Positions 30,701 to 42,527 of a stretch of DNA of 64,000 bases are shown one piece after another. The position numbers were made by a program, and so were the translations under genes. The stretch lies in NCBI GenBank assembly GCA_002633025.1, contig NMRB01001030.1, positions 28,533 through 92,532 of the forward strand, written 5' to 3'. The notes beneath the pieces were generated by a model. The model searched no databases. It was not told the origin of the DNA and saw only the letters and a program-made list of their open reading frames with translations. This DNA is from Notospermus geniculatus. Its lineage: Eukaryota > Nemertea > Pilidiophora > Heteronemertea > Lineidae. Numbering within the stretch: position 1 is the first letter of the stretch; the number at the start of each line of letters is the position of its first letter.

Positions 30701-33392
30701 ATACCTATACATGTACTGAACATTACAGTGTAGTTGGTAGTTGTGGCTGTTACTTTAAACAACCATTTCCCCGCTGGTCAAAAGTGGAGAATGAGATAGA
30801 GCTAAGAGAGGGTGTGTTTCTGCTTTGACTGCAGGGAAATCTGAAAAATTGACGAGAATGACGGACTGCTCAAGACAGCAGATCTATAATGGACATACCT
30901 GTAATTCCATTGGGCATAGACCGGTTTACCATCTTTCATATCAAATATCTTGGTTGGTAAATAGGCGTAGTTCTGTCCCGCATCCTCCCGACCAGTGTAA
31001 GAACTGAAGCGAACCTTCTGCAGCAGTTCATGCCAGGTCGATGCGGCTATCTTGTGGCGGCTGCTCTCAAAAGGTTCGTCCACCTTATCACTCTTTGGAA
31101 TTGTCCAGAAACCTTCCATGTAGCAAAGGTTAGGCTGGAAAGAAATATCGGAATAGATCGCATGATAATACCAGATGATTTGCCGTTCATGCCGACCGCG
31201 TTGATAGATGAACTAACTCCTAGTTGGTTTTGATATTATTCGTCGTAATACAGAAACGTTCAGTCGTCTGGTGGCAAGGGCGGTATCTTCAACCCCCAAT
31301 CATATATTTATTCTAAATTACCTTGAAAAATCTCTTATAATTTCTTTTTGAACTATCGGAATTGTACCACGCCTTGAACCACTCTTTCATTTCTTCAATC
31401 TGCTCCTTAACTGTTTCCTTTTTCAAGACGGCATCAGGAACGTCGGGGAATGGTATATCAGTTGTCTTCTTGAAGGTATCCTGTCCAGCTAAAAGGAGAA
31501 AAAATATTGTTAAGGGAGTAAGAAATTAAAGTGGAAAATTAGAAGTGGGAAATTTTGGCCTTTTGCGCGAATTTTTCATTTTCTCAAACCAGGAGAAGTT
31601 TTTTTCCCATTTTGAGAAATATCACCCGAAAAATCAGACAAAATGTCATGTCACTTTAAGAAAATTTCTCAAAATGGGAAAAATTTTCTCCCAATTTGAG
31701 AAATTGAAAAATTCGCGCAAAATTCCCCACTTCTTTTTTCCACTTTTATTTCTTACTCCCTTTGTTGGACCTCATGTGTGAAACGTGGGACTTGGGACTG
31801 GGAATTTTTGCACTAATTTCTGATTACGTCAAAAGGTGACGATGTGTCCAAATAGAGGAGATGAACTACATGTAGCCTTCTCTGAGGAATCACACTTCGC
31901 CGACACCTCTCTAACGAGGAGACATGATCAGTCCCAAACTGGCCATGATTTTGTGGCCATCCTGGTCGATACAGGACACTAGACTTAGTGAATTAATGAG
32001 GGCATCTCTCAGTATCCAGTGTCTTCACGAGCCCCTACAACGATCTGTATGAAGGTTTGGACTCACCCTTAACCGGCATATTCATCTTGTAGTCATTATG
32101 CCTTGTCCTGAATTCGACTCCGTTCATGACAACCACGACCTCTCCCATTCCCACAGTGCTTTTGTAGTTTGTATGATCGTGTGCTGCAGCGAAGCGTCTT
32201 CCGGTGAATGTATTGCCGTAGTAAGGACGGGTACCAACTGCGACGACCCGATTTTGCTTGAGTCCAGAGGAACCGTCCGAACTGGAAAAAAACCTCGTTT
32301 CGATCAAGACTAGCTTATGACTTAGACACACCGTCAGGATTTAATGAATTCATGTTGGTACGATGAGGTGTCATAGTCATGTCGACCAACGAAACGCGAC
32401 CGAGTGTCAGGAAGCAGCCGTTTTAGGGCAAATTTCCATAAGCAAAGTAGAGCAGGAAGAGAGATGTATCAGAAAGCAAGAAAACATTGAAGTAGAAATG
32501 AGGCAGTATCATATTCTGTAGAAATGAAGCGAGTATCGAGTAGAAAGCTCTATCAAGTAGAAATGAGGCAGGATCTTCGAGAAACGAAGCAGCGAGTAGA
32601 AATGAAGCAGTAGGCCTATCGAGTAGAAAGGAGGTAGTATCGGGTAGAAATGAAGCAGTATCGTGTAGAAATGAAGTAGTATCGAGTAGAAATGAAGGAG
32701 TATCGAATAGAAATGAAGCAGTATCGAGTAGAAAGGAAGTAATATTCACCACCAGAAATGAAGCAGTATCGAGTAAAATGTAAGCGAAATCGAAAGAAAG
32801 GAACTAATTGGAGATACGAACCGAATTCTCTCTTCATGTGCAAGCTGTTGATTCATCACCTGCGCCGCCAGGTCGCTCACAGTTTTCTTCAATTCGTCAA
32901 CGGTTGCTTGAAGATCTGCCCTTGTTGATGCTGCCGCAAATAACAGCAACAGGAGTGACGTGATCCGCCACTGAAAAAAATACAATTACGTTTACAATTA
33001 TGAATACCCCAAAGAAAAAACTGCCTACTTCCAGTAAAGTTGACACAGAATATCTCTTCAGGAGCCACGATTTGAAGACAGTAAGCCAAACTGCGAATCT
33101 ACTTTTGGTTTTATTTTGTGAATGGAAGTCGGCCTAAGAATGGAAGGTCGAGAGTGTCGCACCGTGGGACGGTCACGTTAAACTTTTTCTCGAACACACA
33201 GTGCATGACAGTAGGCCTAAATTAGTGTGGCCTTTTTGAGGTATTCCTCAAAGAATTTCACTTTTCACCGGTAAGTAAAATACATCGGAATAAATAAATC
33301 AAACGGACTTCGTAAACAGCAATCCGATTTCAACGGCAGTGATTTCATAAAAATCTATTCTCCCAAAGTCGAATGATGTTGAAACTTACCAT
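27793..33392 (-). CDS. Secreted protein of unknown family, copy C (complete, nine exons)
   Basis: Exons in transcript order: 33392-33390 (ATG), 32970-32822, 32281-32067, 31488-31322, 31134-30899, 29900-29676, 29228-29046, 28569-28341 and 28089-27793 (TAG). The total is 1704 nt, or 567 aa. All borders are GT..AG, with phases identical to copy A. The N-terminus is a signal peptide (WRITSLLLLLFAAAS) followed by a heptad-like region (LQATVDELKKTVSDLAAQV). Later landmarks are GTRPYY, TRHNDY, EWFKAWYNSDSSKR, PNLCYMEGFWTIPKSDK, GIWMAMTSNENVAPS, YTTPLQTWNPY and the C-terminal QRWPIAPIHGEG and GFCYMYYGD. Exon 6 is 24 nt shorter than in copy A and is single. The protein is probably secreted and may oligomerise through the coiled coil. 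I do not recognise the family and claim no further role. Confidence 0.88.
29431..29628. repeat. Palindromic element in intron 6 of copy C, half retained in copy A
   Basis: GGGCGGTATTTTCCGCCAGA at the left is inverted at the right as GGCGGAAAATACCGCCC, with repeats of GCAGAGGGAT / TTCGCAGA between. Copy A intron 6 holds one arm (10129-10200). The element was therefore in the ancestral gene, and one arm was lost in copy A. Confidence 0.7.
31521..31753. repeat. Palindromic element in the intron after exon 4 side of copy C
   Basis: AAGAAATTAAAGTGGAAAA and GCGCGAATTTTTCATTTTCTC at the left are inverted at the right as GAAAAATTCGCGCAAAATT and CCACTTTTATTTCTTA. The arms are about 100 bp. It sits in intron 3, between exons 3 and 4, and copies A and B lack it there. 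Confidence 0.75.
32488..32775. repeat. 21-bp minisatellite in intron 2 of copy C
   Basis: About 12 units of GAAATGAAGCAGTATCGAGTA with frequent unit-length changes. It belongs to the same family and intron position as the arrays in copies A and B. Confidence 0.88.
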
Positions 33393-34030
33393 TTTTGAGA
33401 TTCCTTCTCGAGTAATCAGTAGTGAAACAGATGGTTACTCTCACTGATGAAAATTATTGAAAACTTCCTGCTTTATGGGAAGTGGTAGATTTGCGACTCT
33501 CCGATGACGATGTTGGTGAGAAAAGTCACTTAAATAGAAAACTGTTGTCGAACTCGTCTGCGGAGAGTTCATTTTCTGCATGTCAATAAACACTGCAGGA
33601 TGATTACAAAATGATTGTGGAGATGGACAATGGGTTATTGTTCACAGAGACAATGTTGACCAACCGACCACATGGTAATATTGAACTAACAGAAGTAAAT
33701 AAATTTGGCAATTATTTCATGAATTGAGATACGGTTATGAAAGTTCTGTATCGGAAGTTCAAGTTGTACAGGTGCAATTAGAATTGTATTCAATGATCAT
33801 TTCAGAAAAAAGCTATTTTGAAATAGACAAGCTAGGCCTACATGTTGTTTATAATCAATAAGTCTGGAACGACCAGACGACTGAATAGTCGATATCATAA
33901 TATTTTTTCAAAGAAATGTAACCACAGATTTCGATTAGGCGTGTATCACTTCACACACAAGGTTGGCCGGAGTAGACATTATATTTTATTGCCGATAGGT
34001 GTCATACCGAAATCGTGGCATAGAAATCTC

Positions 34031-34081
34031 TCCATGACGATGACCTAATTTTGGCAAGATGGCTGCTCGCGAAACTCATCT
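34031..34081. mobile_element. MITE, GCTAGCAGCCATCTTG family, half copy
   Basis: Only the right end remains (TCCATGACGATGACCTAATT then TTGGCAAGATGGCTGC and GAAACTCATC). Confidence 0.75.
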
Positions 34082-34783
34082 ATATTGTTATGTACATGTA
34101 CCTCTTGCACGGAAGCTGCAAGAGCGGAACTATTGATAAGAGGCCAGGGACACACAAACACTAATTATGACATCTGTTCTCGAAGAAATTGTAAAGTGTA
34201 TTTTTATTAAACATGGCATAACATGAACGTATAAAATATCGACAAGTAATAACATTGCATTGAAAAAGAGAAAATGGGTCAAAAAGGGTCTTAAATGACC
34301 CTTTTTTTGGTGTCGGATCAAACAAGGAATGGCCAATTTCGTATGAGTAGGATATGAAGACTGGTTAATGATATGCATAATGTAGAGACGGCCGACATGT
34401 ATTATATTTGTAGATACGTAATTGTCTGACCAATTGTAACATCCTGCAGGTGCAGGACAAAGATGCGAAGAATTGATAAACAGGCCTATTGTTCCAAATC
34501 GTTACGTACTGCGTCAGGTTTTTTCCTCCGGCACCGTTATTCAAACAATTTCAACATAATTTTCGCGAAATTCCATCAAACTTTCGTCGGTATCTTTCTG
34601 CATTTTTCGCACAAGTCCGATAAAGGGATCCCTCTTTCGAATCGCATTTGATTTCGCTACAATCAGGCAATGTTCAGTGTCGTGTTTCAATACGCGATGC
34701 CGCCATTGCGTTTTTCAAAATGGCCGCCAGCAGAGAACCAGCGGCCATATTCATGAAGCCTTCGCAACTCTGCGTGCATGCAA

Positions 34784-34977
34784 ATCTATTGTAAGGCTGT
34801 TAGTGAACAATAGGGCATGTGCAGCCAAACAATAGACTTGCGCGCAAGTCTATTATTGCGATGTCTTCGTGAATATGGCCCTCTATTGTAAGGCTGTTAG
34901 TGAACAATAGGGCATGTGCAGCCAAACAATAGAATTGCGTGCAAGCCTATTGTTGCGATGTCTTCGTGAATATGGCC
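34784..34977. repeat. Direct tandem duplication of a 97-bp unit
   Basis: Two copies of a unit starting TCTATTGTAAGGCTGTTAGT and ending GTCTTCGTGAATATGGCC. Each has an internal palindrome (CAATAGACTTGCGCGCAAGT in the first). Function unknown. Confidence 0.88.
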
Positions 34978-35096
34978 CCAGGGTAGAGTAGGCCTGCAGT
35001 TTATCGACCATCACAGCATTGATCTTGGGTACACTTGACTACACCACGGACGACACTGATACCCATTCAGCCCTACTCAGCTGACACAAGTAGGGC

Positions 35097-35823
35097 ACCA
35101 TACAGTAGCTGAAGGGGTTATTGTCGTCCTGGGTAAGTGTACCCAGGTTCGATGTCGTCAAGTGAAATTGTACCCTGGGTCCACTTTCTTGTTACAAACT
35201 GTACCCAGGTTCTGATTTAGAGACCTCGGGGCGAGGTTGTTCTCGGTGAAGTCACTTGATATTAGTGCCTGCAAGGTGGCCGTGCAAAAAAGCTAAAGAA
35301 GAGAAGTTGGAAGAATTTTATTTTTGACCAGCTGGACAGTTTTCAACCTCGGGTGGTTACAGAGATAGTTAATCAGCTCGCCAGCTAGACAAGAAAACGT
35401 GTCATTTCCATGTAGGCCTACATGTACATGTGCATGTGCCATTGTGCATGGCCATGATGGGTTTGTTTGATCATATGTGTCATAGCTTGCTGTGCAAACA
35501 CTGCGAGCCTTTGTGTTCTGGACATTGTTTGGGGAGTTGTGAAAAAGGGATTATAGAGGGGCAATTACATGTAGCTCGCTGTTCCTTCTGTCAGTATAAT
35601 TCCTCCAAGGTCATAGCAGCAGGATCCTGGAACCAACATACGCTAATTCACGTATCCCACGAAATCTTGAGAATGAGCTCGTCCCTAGGTCTCTGAATCA
35701 GAACCTGGGTACAGTTTGTAACAAGAAAGTGGACCCAGGGTACAATTTCACTTGACGACATCGAACCTGGGTACACTTTATGTGTACCCAGGACGACAAT
35801 AACCCCTTCAGCCATACAGTAGC
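35097..35823. mobile_element. TIR element of about 725 bp with arms of about 130 bp
   Basis: The left arm (CCATACAGTAGCTGAAGGGG, GTACCCAGGTTCGATGTCGT, CACTTTCTTGTTACAAACTG) returns inverted at 35690-35823, ending CCCCTTCAGCCATACAGTAG. The interior has one plus-strand frame at 35430 of about 88 codons with no recognisable domain. It is probably a non-autonomous DNA transposon. Confidence 0.85.
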
Positions 35824-36402
35824 CTAAAACATGATAACAGACTTCCGACAACAACAGAGAGGCCTACACATTTCGCCATCACCAGAAAAAGTTGTTTGGG
35901 AACGCCCCCTGGTGTCATGAACTGTCGTCACGTGACCATATGACGTACGATGTATCGTCATCAGCTTGTTCTGCTTTCAGAAAGCCAGTAATCCATCGCC
36001 AGTAAAGTAAGATGATACAAATAGTGTATGATACAAGTTATTAAGTGCGAGTACTGACAGATTAATTGTTGTTATACATCCAAAAATGGATAAAACATGC
36101 ATATTGAGAAGATTTTAATAAAATTATTGTATAATCAAATGAGCGAGCAGTTGATCGTGAAACCTGGAAGAAAAATTGCAAGAAATCTAGAATCTGAAGA
36201 CAAAAGCTTCCCGTAATGTCAAGAACGACCGAAAGATGACGCCACTTGAGCATGTCGCCTATATCACAAAAATCGTTCCACGGGTCCTTTGGTCTGCCGA
36301 TATAAATGTACCCTGCTTTAATTTGTGAGTTTTTCTATGTAATAGCGAAAGTTGTAAGATATGTTTGGTAATATCGAGCCCGGATGATGTTAGTAGTAAA
36401 GT

Positions 36403-39400
36403 CTACACGGCCGTCACTCGTACTTCGTCGCTTTGTTCGCTGAGGGCTGCGGAACTCGGCCTGTGTTTGGTCATGTGATCGGATGACGCACACGTCGATG
36501 CGGTGTCCTCGCGGTTTTTGGGTGTCAGGGTATCATCAGGCCAGTTGTCGTTGCTTTGGTCGGGGCTGAAAAACATTGGTGAGTTTTCGCAGCGGTCTGG
36601 TTTGGCCAACAACAACATTTACACGTACCATGTGATCATCAATAGGCGTCAAATTCCAATATGGCCGCCTGGTGGCCATTTTGGATTTTGCATTCCAGAT
36701 TTATTTTGCTTCACCTCCTTTCTTTCTAGAGGTCCCTGCAACCGAAATCTGATCTAGGAACCAGAGATTAATTTATAGCAACCCCTTGGATTAGGAGGGC
36801 AACTGCTTGTCAAAGCCATGGCAAAGTCTTTGAGACGGGAAGACCTACTCACCTAGTTATAAGAATCCGGCAGTCAGCAATGGTGTCAGGAAACTTTCTG
36901 AAGTTGAGGTTCTCTGGCAAGAAGGAATGGGTCAGGGCAGCTCCTAATACGAACAATGACGTGGTCAACGAAGGAAAGTAGGAAGCCCCGTGTGAAGAAT
37001 AATAATCCTCCTACAGAAAAAGGGATGTAGTTATAATTTGTGGCAAAGGAATGCTGTGGGAAGATTGAACTAGTCCGGCAGCGAAACCCCGTTTTTTGGC
37101 TGAACCGTGCAATACGGTCTATAGAAGATTTTTTTGTTGAATATAAGAGAGTTGAATATGTAGTTTCAGAATCTGCCTGATGACACATTGGCATCCTTGG
37201 GCAATCCTAGTTATTTTGGTTTCCATGGCAACGGGAAGTAAAAACCGTGAAATTTGTTTAATGCCGAATATTTTTTACTCAGGTGTGCCAATGTTTCAGT
37301 TTGAAGGTGGAGCCATAACTCATATTATGCCCGCTAACTTCTTGGCATGTTGCCAATAAATAAAAAGATCAAGGTCATTGGATAAGGCCAAGGTCATTTC
37401 AGAATGTATAATTTTTTTTCAACGAAAAATTAGTCCAGTAGGTGTAAGAATTAACCGGGAATAAATTGCAATTTAGGAAGGTTTTTTGCTTTTNAGGAAA
37501 AGGAGTTACAAAATGTGAGTCTCCCTTGCTTATCTTAAAGGTGGATGATCTGGTTTATGCCAGCCCATTATAGGCCTACTGACAGATTACCTCTTTGGCC
37601 AGCCGTTTCGGGTCCTACACGGTCAAATGTTTCGTTTAACTTTCTGAATATAGATGAGTTTCGCTAGCAGCCATTTTGCCAAAATTAGGTCATCACCATG
37701 GGAATTCTCTTGCAGAGTGACAGATGATTGGTTCTCCCATCCCCCAGTGGCGGAAATCACCATGACGATGACCTACTTTTGTCAAGATGGCTGCTAGCGA
37801 TTTGTAGTAGCTTTTAACTGCAACTCTTACCAAAACATGAATATGGGTGGTATGGTGGCGATACCTATCAGGAGTTGTATGGTAAAGTTGTCCTGGATCG
37901 CGTAACACACGGCGGTGAAGACTATAGTCGTGAGCGCGTAGTAAGAGTGGATACTCATTCCTCCCTTTGATGGCAGGTACCTCGAGGGACGGATTTCAAG
38001 ACCTGTCGGCAGAAAATAATCAAGCTAAGTTTGTATCAAGAGTGATGGGTACTTGACCAATCAGAAAAAAGACACGTTCGATTCATTACAGCTGCAAGAA
38101 ATTCTATTTTGGTTCCATATTTCACCGGCAGATCGGTAGCGCCTGTTGTTTACAAACCACGTGATCGTCCGAAACGCACTAAGCCGAAGACAAACACGTT
38201 GATTGGTTGATAGGCCATTGATTGTTCTTTCGTTGACCAATCACGTGCATTCGAAACGTCGATCACGTGATAGTGGACGTACCGGGCTACCCATGCATCT
38301 CAGTATTTAATCCTCTTGGTGAAATCGGGAACCGTAGGAATTCGACCAATCAGAGGCAAGTTTCAAGTCACACGACCTCAATCAGGCCAAACAGTAGCAA
38401 ATGAGCAAGTTGGATTGATGCCACGTGACGGTTATCCGCCCTATTAACTGTGTTTTGATTGAAATCTTCTTTAATTTGGTCATGATGGACTTGACATGGT
38501 CATGGCGGACTTGACAGGGAATTACGAGAAAAATCTCTGAGCAATTGTCCTCTGCGTGTAGGTACTTACACAAAATGTAAACGGTGACGTAGACCGCACT
38601 GACACCAGCGCCAGTCAGGAAGCGGAAGATAATGAAACCAGGAAGATGATGAAACTTGCATAATGTGGTTGCTATGTTAGCGGCGAATGCCCGAAAAATC
38701 AGCGCCGCCATTACGCCTTTACGTCGACCGAATCTGGAAGATAAAATACAAGGGTTGTAGACTGTAACAAAAGGTGGCAGCACAGGTACAAATTCATGTC
38801 TGTGACGGAGCTCATCCATATGTGTGCTACCCCCAGCTTTAACCTCCGTCACAACCATATCCAATAACAAAAATAACCTAACCCATTTGTGTCATGGAAA
38901 TTTCTTTTGTTAATGTCAAAAATATACGATGTGTGGTAAATTTTGCTGCAGCAAATGTGAGGCAATAAAATTGTCTCTTGTCATCGAGTGTAAAGGTTTT
39001 GACGTCGCCATTTACCAAAGTGCCCACTGAATACCGCATATGATTGATGGACGCTGTAGAATTCATCTAAACTGTTGTTAGAAATAATTAATTCAGCGAT
39101 CGATACCCTATTAGTTTCACACTGTGGCCATCAAAACAACATTGAATCAACCAGCCGGGGTGTTGATTACAGAAATGAAACCACGATTGCCTGCGTTCAG
39201 CAAATCGACGCCCAATGGTGGGAAAATTCTTGTATATACACTAGACTCATTTATATAAGGTCCATTCAGTGACTTTTAGCCCCAGTGCCCACTTCATTGA
39301 ATCCTTCAGTACAACATAAAGAAACGTCAGATGTCGCCAATAATATGCTCCGAATAAATAGCGAAACCCCCGAATGACGCCGGATTTGTTCTGTCTCACC

Positions 39401-41341
39401 TTCGACAAAGTAGAGTGACTCAATAAAGTTGTTAATTAATGTCTGTTCGAGCTTTGCTGGTAAGAATAGAAACCGGGTGGTATGCTACTGGGACAACCAG
39501 CCATACGCAGAAGAAAGCGGTTATATAAGTAGTTGGCATACATGTCTGTACTGCATGTTCTATGCCGTGTCAGAACTCTAGCTCACATCTAAGCCCCTGG
39601 GACAGGATAATGAGAGCCCTAATGACCATCAATATTCAAAGATACTTAATCCTTAATATCGATCTGTATTACGTCCCAGCTTCCCAGATCGTTTTCAAGT
39701 GTGCGTATAGAATGATAAAGTCGGCCATGATGGTCAGGATGTATGCCGACCCCGTGTAGGCTACAGAGTCGGCAAAGCTGCCTAATATCGGTTATTCCAG
39801 GCGATGGTCACTGGGGAATGCGACTGGAGACGGTCCAAATGGAAACGAATATATACAGTAATGATTATTGGATGTTAGCACTTTGGTTTTATGGTTTTTA
39901 GACGATGCTTTCGTGTATAGTGTCGCCTGCTTGATAACAGAGCCATCCTGAAGTACATGATGGTTCTTGGTGCTCGCTCCCCTCCTCAACACGCCTACAC
40001 TACTGACAAAGACTTGGAGGCTTTTCTTCACTTACTTGTCTGCTAAAAGACCAAACGACAGGCCGCCGACCATCTGACCAAACACATAAAGGCGATCGAT
40101 CAAAACAAGAAGGTACTTTTTATCGCACGTGAGACCGTACTGAAAAGAAAAATATTCCATTAAAATGAAAATTAATTTCATTCAATGCATGTAGACCTAC
40201 ATTTCTGCAGTTACCAATATCCGTAATGAAACTGTGAAGCGGCGCCACCGCCTCATTACCACCTCTAAAATGGCCGCAGGGGCAGCCATGTTGAATAAAT
40301 TATCATAACTTAAGTCATTCTCTTCGCGAGATGTCTCCACGCTATAACGACATGTCAATCATAATTTTCAGGTCTCCGCCGTCTTAGTCTGAAATAGGAG
40401 GCTTCCAAAAGATAGTTCGTGCCAAACCCGAAACACTATTTGCAAATATTATTTCAAGAGGTTTGGATGGAATGTGAAATATGAAAGGCCTGTTTTTAGG
40501 GGGACCTAATTAGTATTTTCAGTAGAACAGTATAGTAGAGGACAGTCGAGAAGGCAGTTGACTCCAGTTGTAGAGAGAGAACAGTCGAGTCCCAGCGATG
40601 CGAGAATTGAATCAACACGTTACCTCAGTAAGAAGAGTTTGATTAAAAGATTCCTCATCAAACGTCCAACTATCACACCCCACTGTCGGCTGATGTTGCT
40701 CCTCGAGAGCAGTCCTGTTGAAACTAGTGGTGTTCAGCTCCAAATAATCAATATCAGCGAATTTCATACATTTACTATGGTGTTCAACATCCCGAAAGTC
40801 GGTCCAGTTCGGGATGCTTAGCCACCATTGGTCCCACTTGGTGGCGTTTTCCAACTCTTCGGTGTAGCACCTGGAAAAAATTGACAGAAATGTAAGGGAA
40901 TCGAACTCTGGAATAAGAAGACGATTTTTGTGTTATTGCCCCCGAGTCTTACCTGGCTCCGAAGAAATGGTAGCTTCATGCAGTTGCTCAGTTGCTCATT
41001 ATTTCGGCTTAGTTTCGTTCAAAAGTCCTTCTGACCGGATCGAAAAGGCTAGTCCCTCCGATTCCAGTACAACATTTTCATTACTTGCTCATTACGTTTC
41101 CTGAGTGGTCTACGATTTAAAAACGTAGCCTATCCGCATTGACGTACGTATGACGTCACTGACTGGATGCTTCTGATTGGATGTTAGTTACCTACCAATA
41201 ATCTTGATAAAGGCCGCTTATAAAGACGAATGAATAATCGTACAAGGAACAAGGAAGAATGCAGACTCCAAAAAGAATGAGCATGTAGGACTGGTAACGG
41301 CCGTACCCGCCAGCCTCCTTCAGTAGCGCGTCCACGTTCAT
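36403..41341 (-). CDS. SLC22: SLC22-family organic-ion transporter, central exons missing
   Basis: Exons in transcript order: 41341-41196 (ATG), 40870-40624, 40139-40036, 38733-38570, 38002-37831, 37010-36853 and 36565-36403 (TAG). Exon 1 gives MNVDALLKEAGGYGRYQ and helix 1. Exon 2 is the large extracellular loop, with five N-glycosylation sequons and the closing GCDSWTFDEE. Exon 3 is helix 2, ending LADK; exon 4 supplies FGRRKG, the MFS loop signature, with helices 3-4; exon 5 covers helices 5-6. The 37010 exon encodes the last helix and LPENLNFRKFPDTIADC, matching the SLC22 LPETLN..LPETIED ending. The tail ends VTAV, which fits a class I PDZ ligand. Exons for the PESPRWL region through helix 10 are absent from 37011-37830, and the flanking phases (2 and 0) do not match. 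The gene is therefore internally deleted, or split between two loci. Confidence 0.78.
37652..37801. mobile_element. MITE, GCTAGCAGCCATCTTG family, copy 2
   Basis: A complete copy with GATGAGTTTCGCTAGCAGCC at the left and CAAGATGGCTGCTAGCGA at the right. It lies exactly where the missing central SLC22 exons would be expected. Confidence 0.9.
39673..39781 (-). pseudogene. Possible stray SLC22 helix-10 exon, out of order
   Basis: An AG-bounded 109-nt frame on the minus strand reads SFADSVAYTGSAYILTIMAD, then FIILYAHLKTIW and GT, before a GT donor. The pattern F-I-L-Y-A-x-L-x-x-I-W-x-x-G-T resembles SLC22 helix 10-11 (IVYLYxxExxPT) but lacks the usual Glu and Pro. It sits between exons 3 and 4 of the SLC22 gene, where helix 10 does not belong. 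It could be a relic of a second, scrambled SLC22 copy. Chance is not excluded. Confidence 0.3.
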
Positions 41342-41579
41342 GGTCAGTCATCCATCAGCCACACGACGCTGAAACAACAAGCATGATGGAGAGTTAGAGC
41401 CTTAAATCGTTCTGGATTATCCCTAGATTATCCGTGGGTTTTCTTTCTTGTCAATCTATCAAGGGATTTTATGTCATAAGATCCGTTTCTGTTGCGGCGG
41501 TTCCCAAGCGGAATCTACAGGCATCGTGTTCCTTCTTTCATGCTATTCACCGTTTCGAACGACCCCGCCATCCTTTTTT

Positions 41580-41765
41580 GACCGTTTGCGCATGCGCATA
41601 TGCATCTGGTAGGCAAATTGGTATCTCGCGACCAATCACAGTTTGCCAACCAGATAAGTGCGGTAGGCAAATTTGTATATCGCGACCAATCACAGTTTGC
41701 CTACCAGATAAAGTGCGCACGCACGTAATCTCCGTCGAAGCCAAGATGGCGGAGGTATAGTCGAA
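41580..41765. repeat. Palindromic element, CATCTGGTAGGCAAA family, core doubled
   Basis: GGTAGGCAAATTGGTATCTC, GACCAATCACAGTTTGCC and ACCAGATA occur twice in succession, flanked by GCGCATGCGCATA and GTGCGCACGCACG. It is the sibling of the element at 11700-11850. It lies upstream of the SLC22 start codon and could overlap its promoter. Confidence 0.65.
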
Positions 41766-42363
41766 ACGATGAGTCCATCTCAACAGCTGACAGACATAAA
41801 TTGCAATTACGGACTTCAAGGAAACTTTAGAATACACTCGCAAATGCAATGTTGTGAACCTGGGCTATAAAATTAGACAGCCTGAGAGTATCCAAGTCTC
41901 TACAATTCTAAGCACGTTCCTAACGGCAAGTAAATCATGGTAATGAATAAAGAAACGTCAATTTTGGTAGACGGGATGTTTCCTGCGTTATTTCTGAATT
42001 AGAAGCAAGGGAATTGAAAAATTGACCAATTAATCCTGACGCAAAATTTCTTCCTTGGCATGAGACAAATGTTCCGGTCGTGACGTGTTTCTCCCAGTCA
42101 GTTCTTTTTCTGTGGACGGTAATTATTTTATCTACATTGTCTCGAAGAGGGCAATGACGTCAATGTTACGTTGAAGCAAGTAAATTCTAATTTGTGAAAA
42201 GAATTTCTGGTGTTAGGGTTAAAAAACGAGTTAACGGGGTGAAGAAAGTTGTTGAGAATTTGTTTGAGGTGTTGGCCTGACTGCTTGGTCAAGGTAGTAG
42301 ACCTTGCCGACCCGGAGGTTCTCTAAAATAACTCTCTTCCGAATATAACCTAAACTTTATATA

Positions 42364-42527
42364 GACGAGTTTCACTAGCAGCCATCTTGCCAAAATTAGG
42401 TCATCACCATGGGAATTCTCTTCCAGAGTGATACATGTAGATGATTGGTTCTCCCATCGCTCAGTGGGGGAAATCCCCATGACGATGACCTAATTTTGGC
42501 AAGATGGCTGCTAAGCGAAACTCATCT
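42364..42527. mobile_element. MITE, GCTAGCAGCCATCTTG family, copy 3
   Basis: Complete copy, with ACGAGTTTCACTAGCAGCC at the left, GGCAAGATGGCTGCTAAGCG at the right and the conserved GATGATTGGTTCTCCCATC in the middle. Confidence 0.9.
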
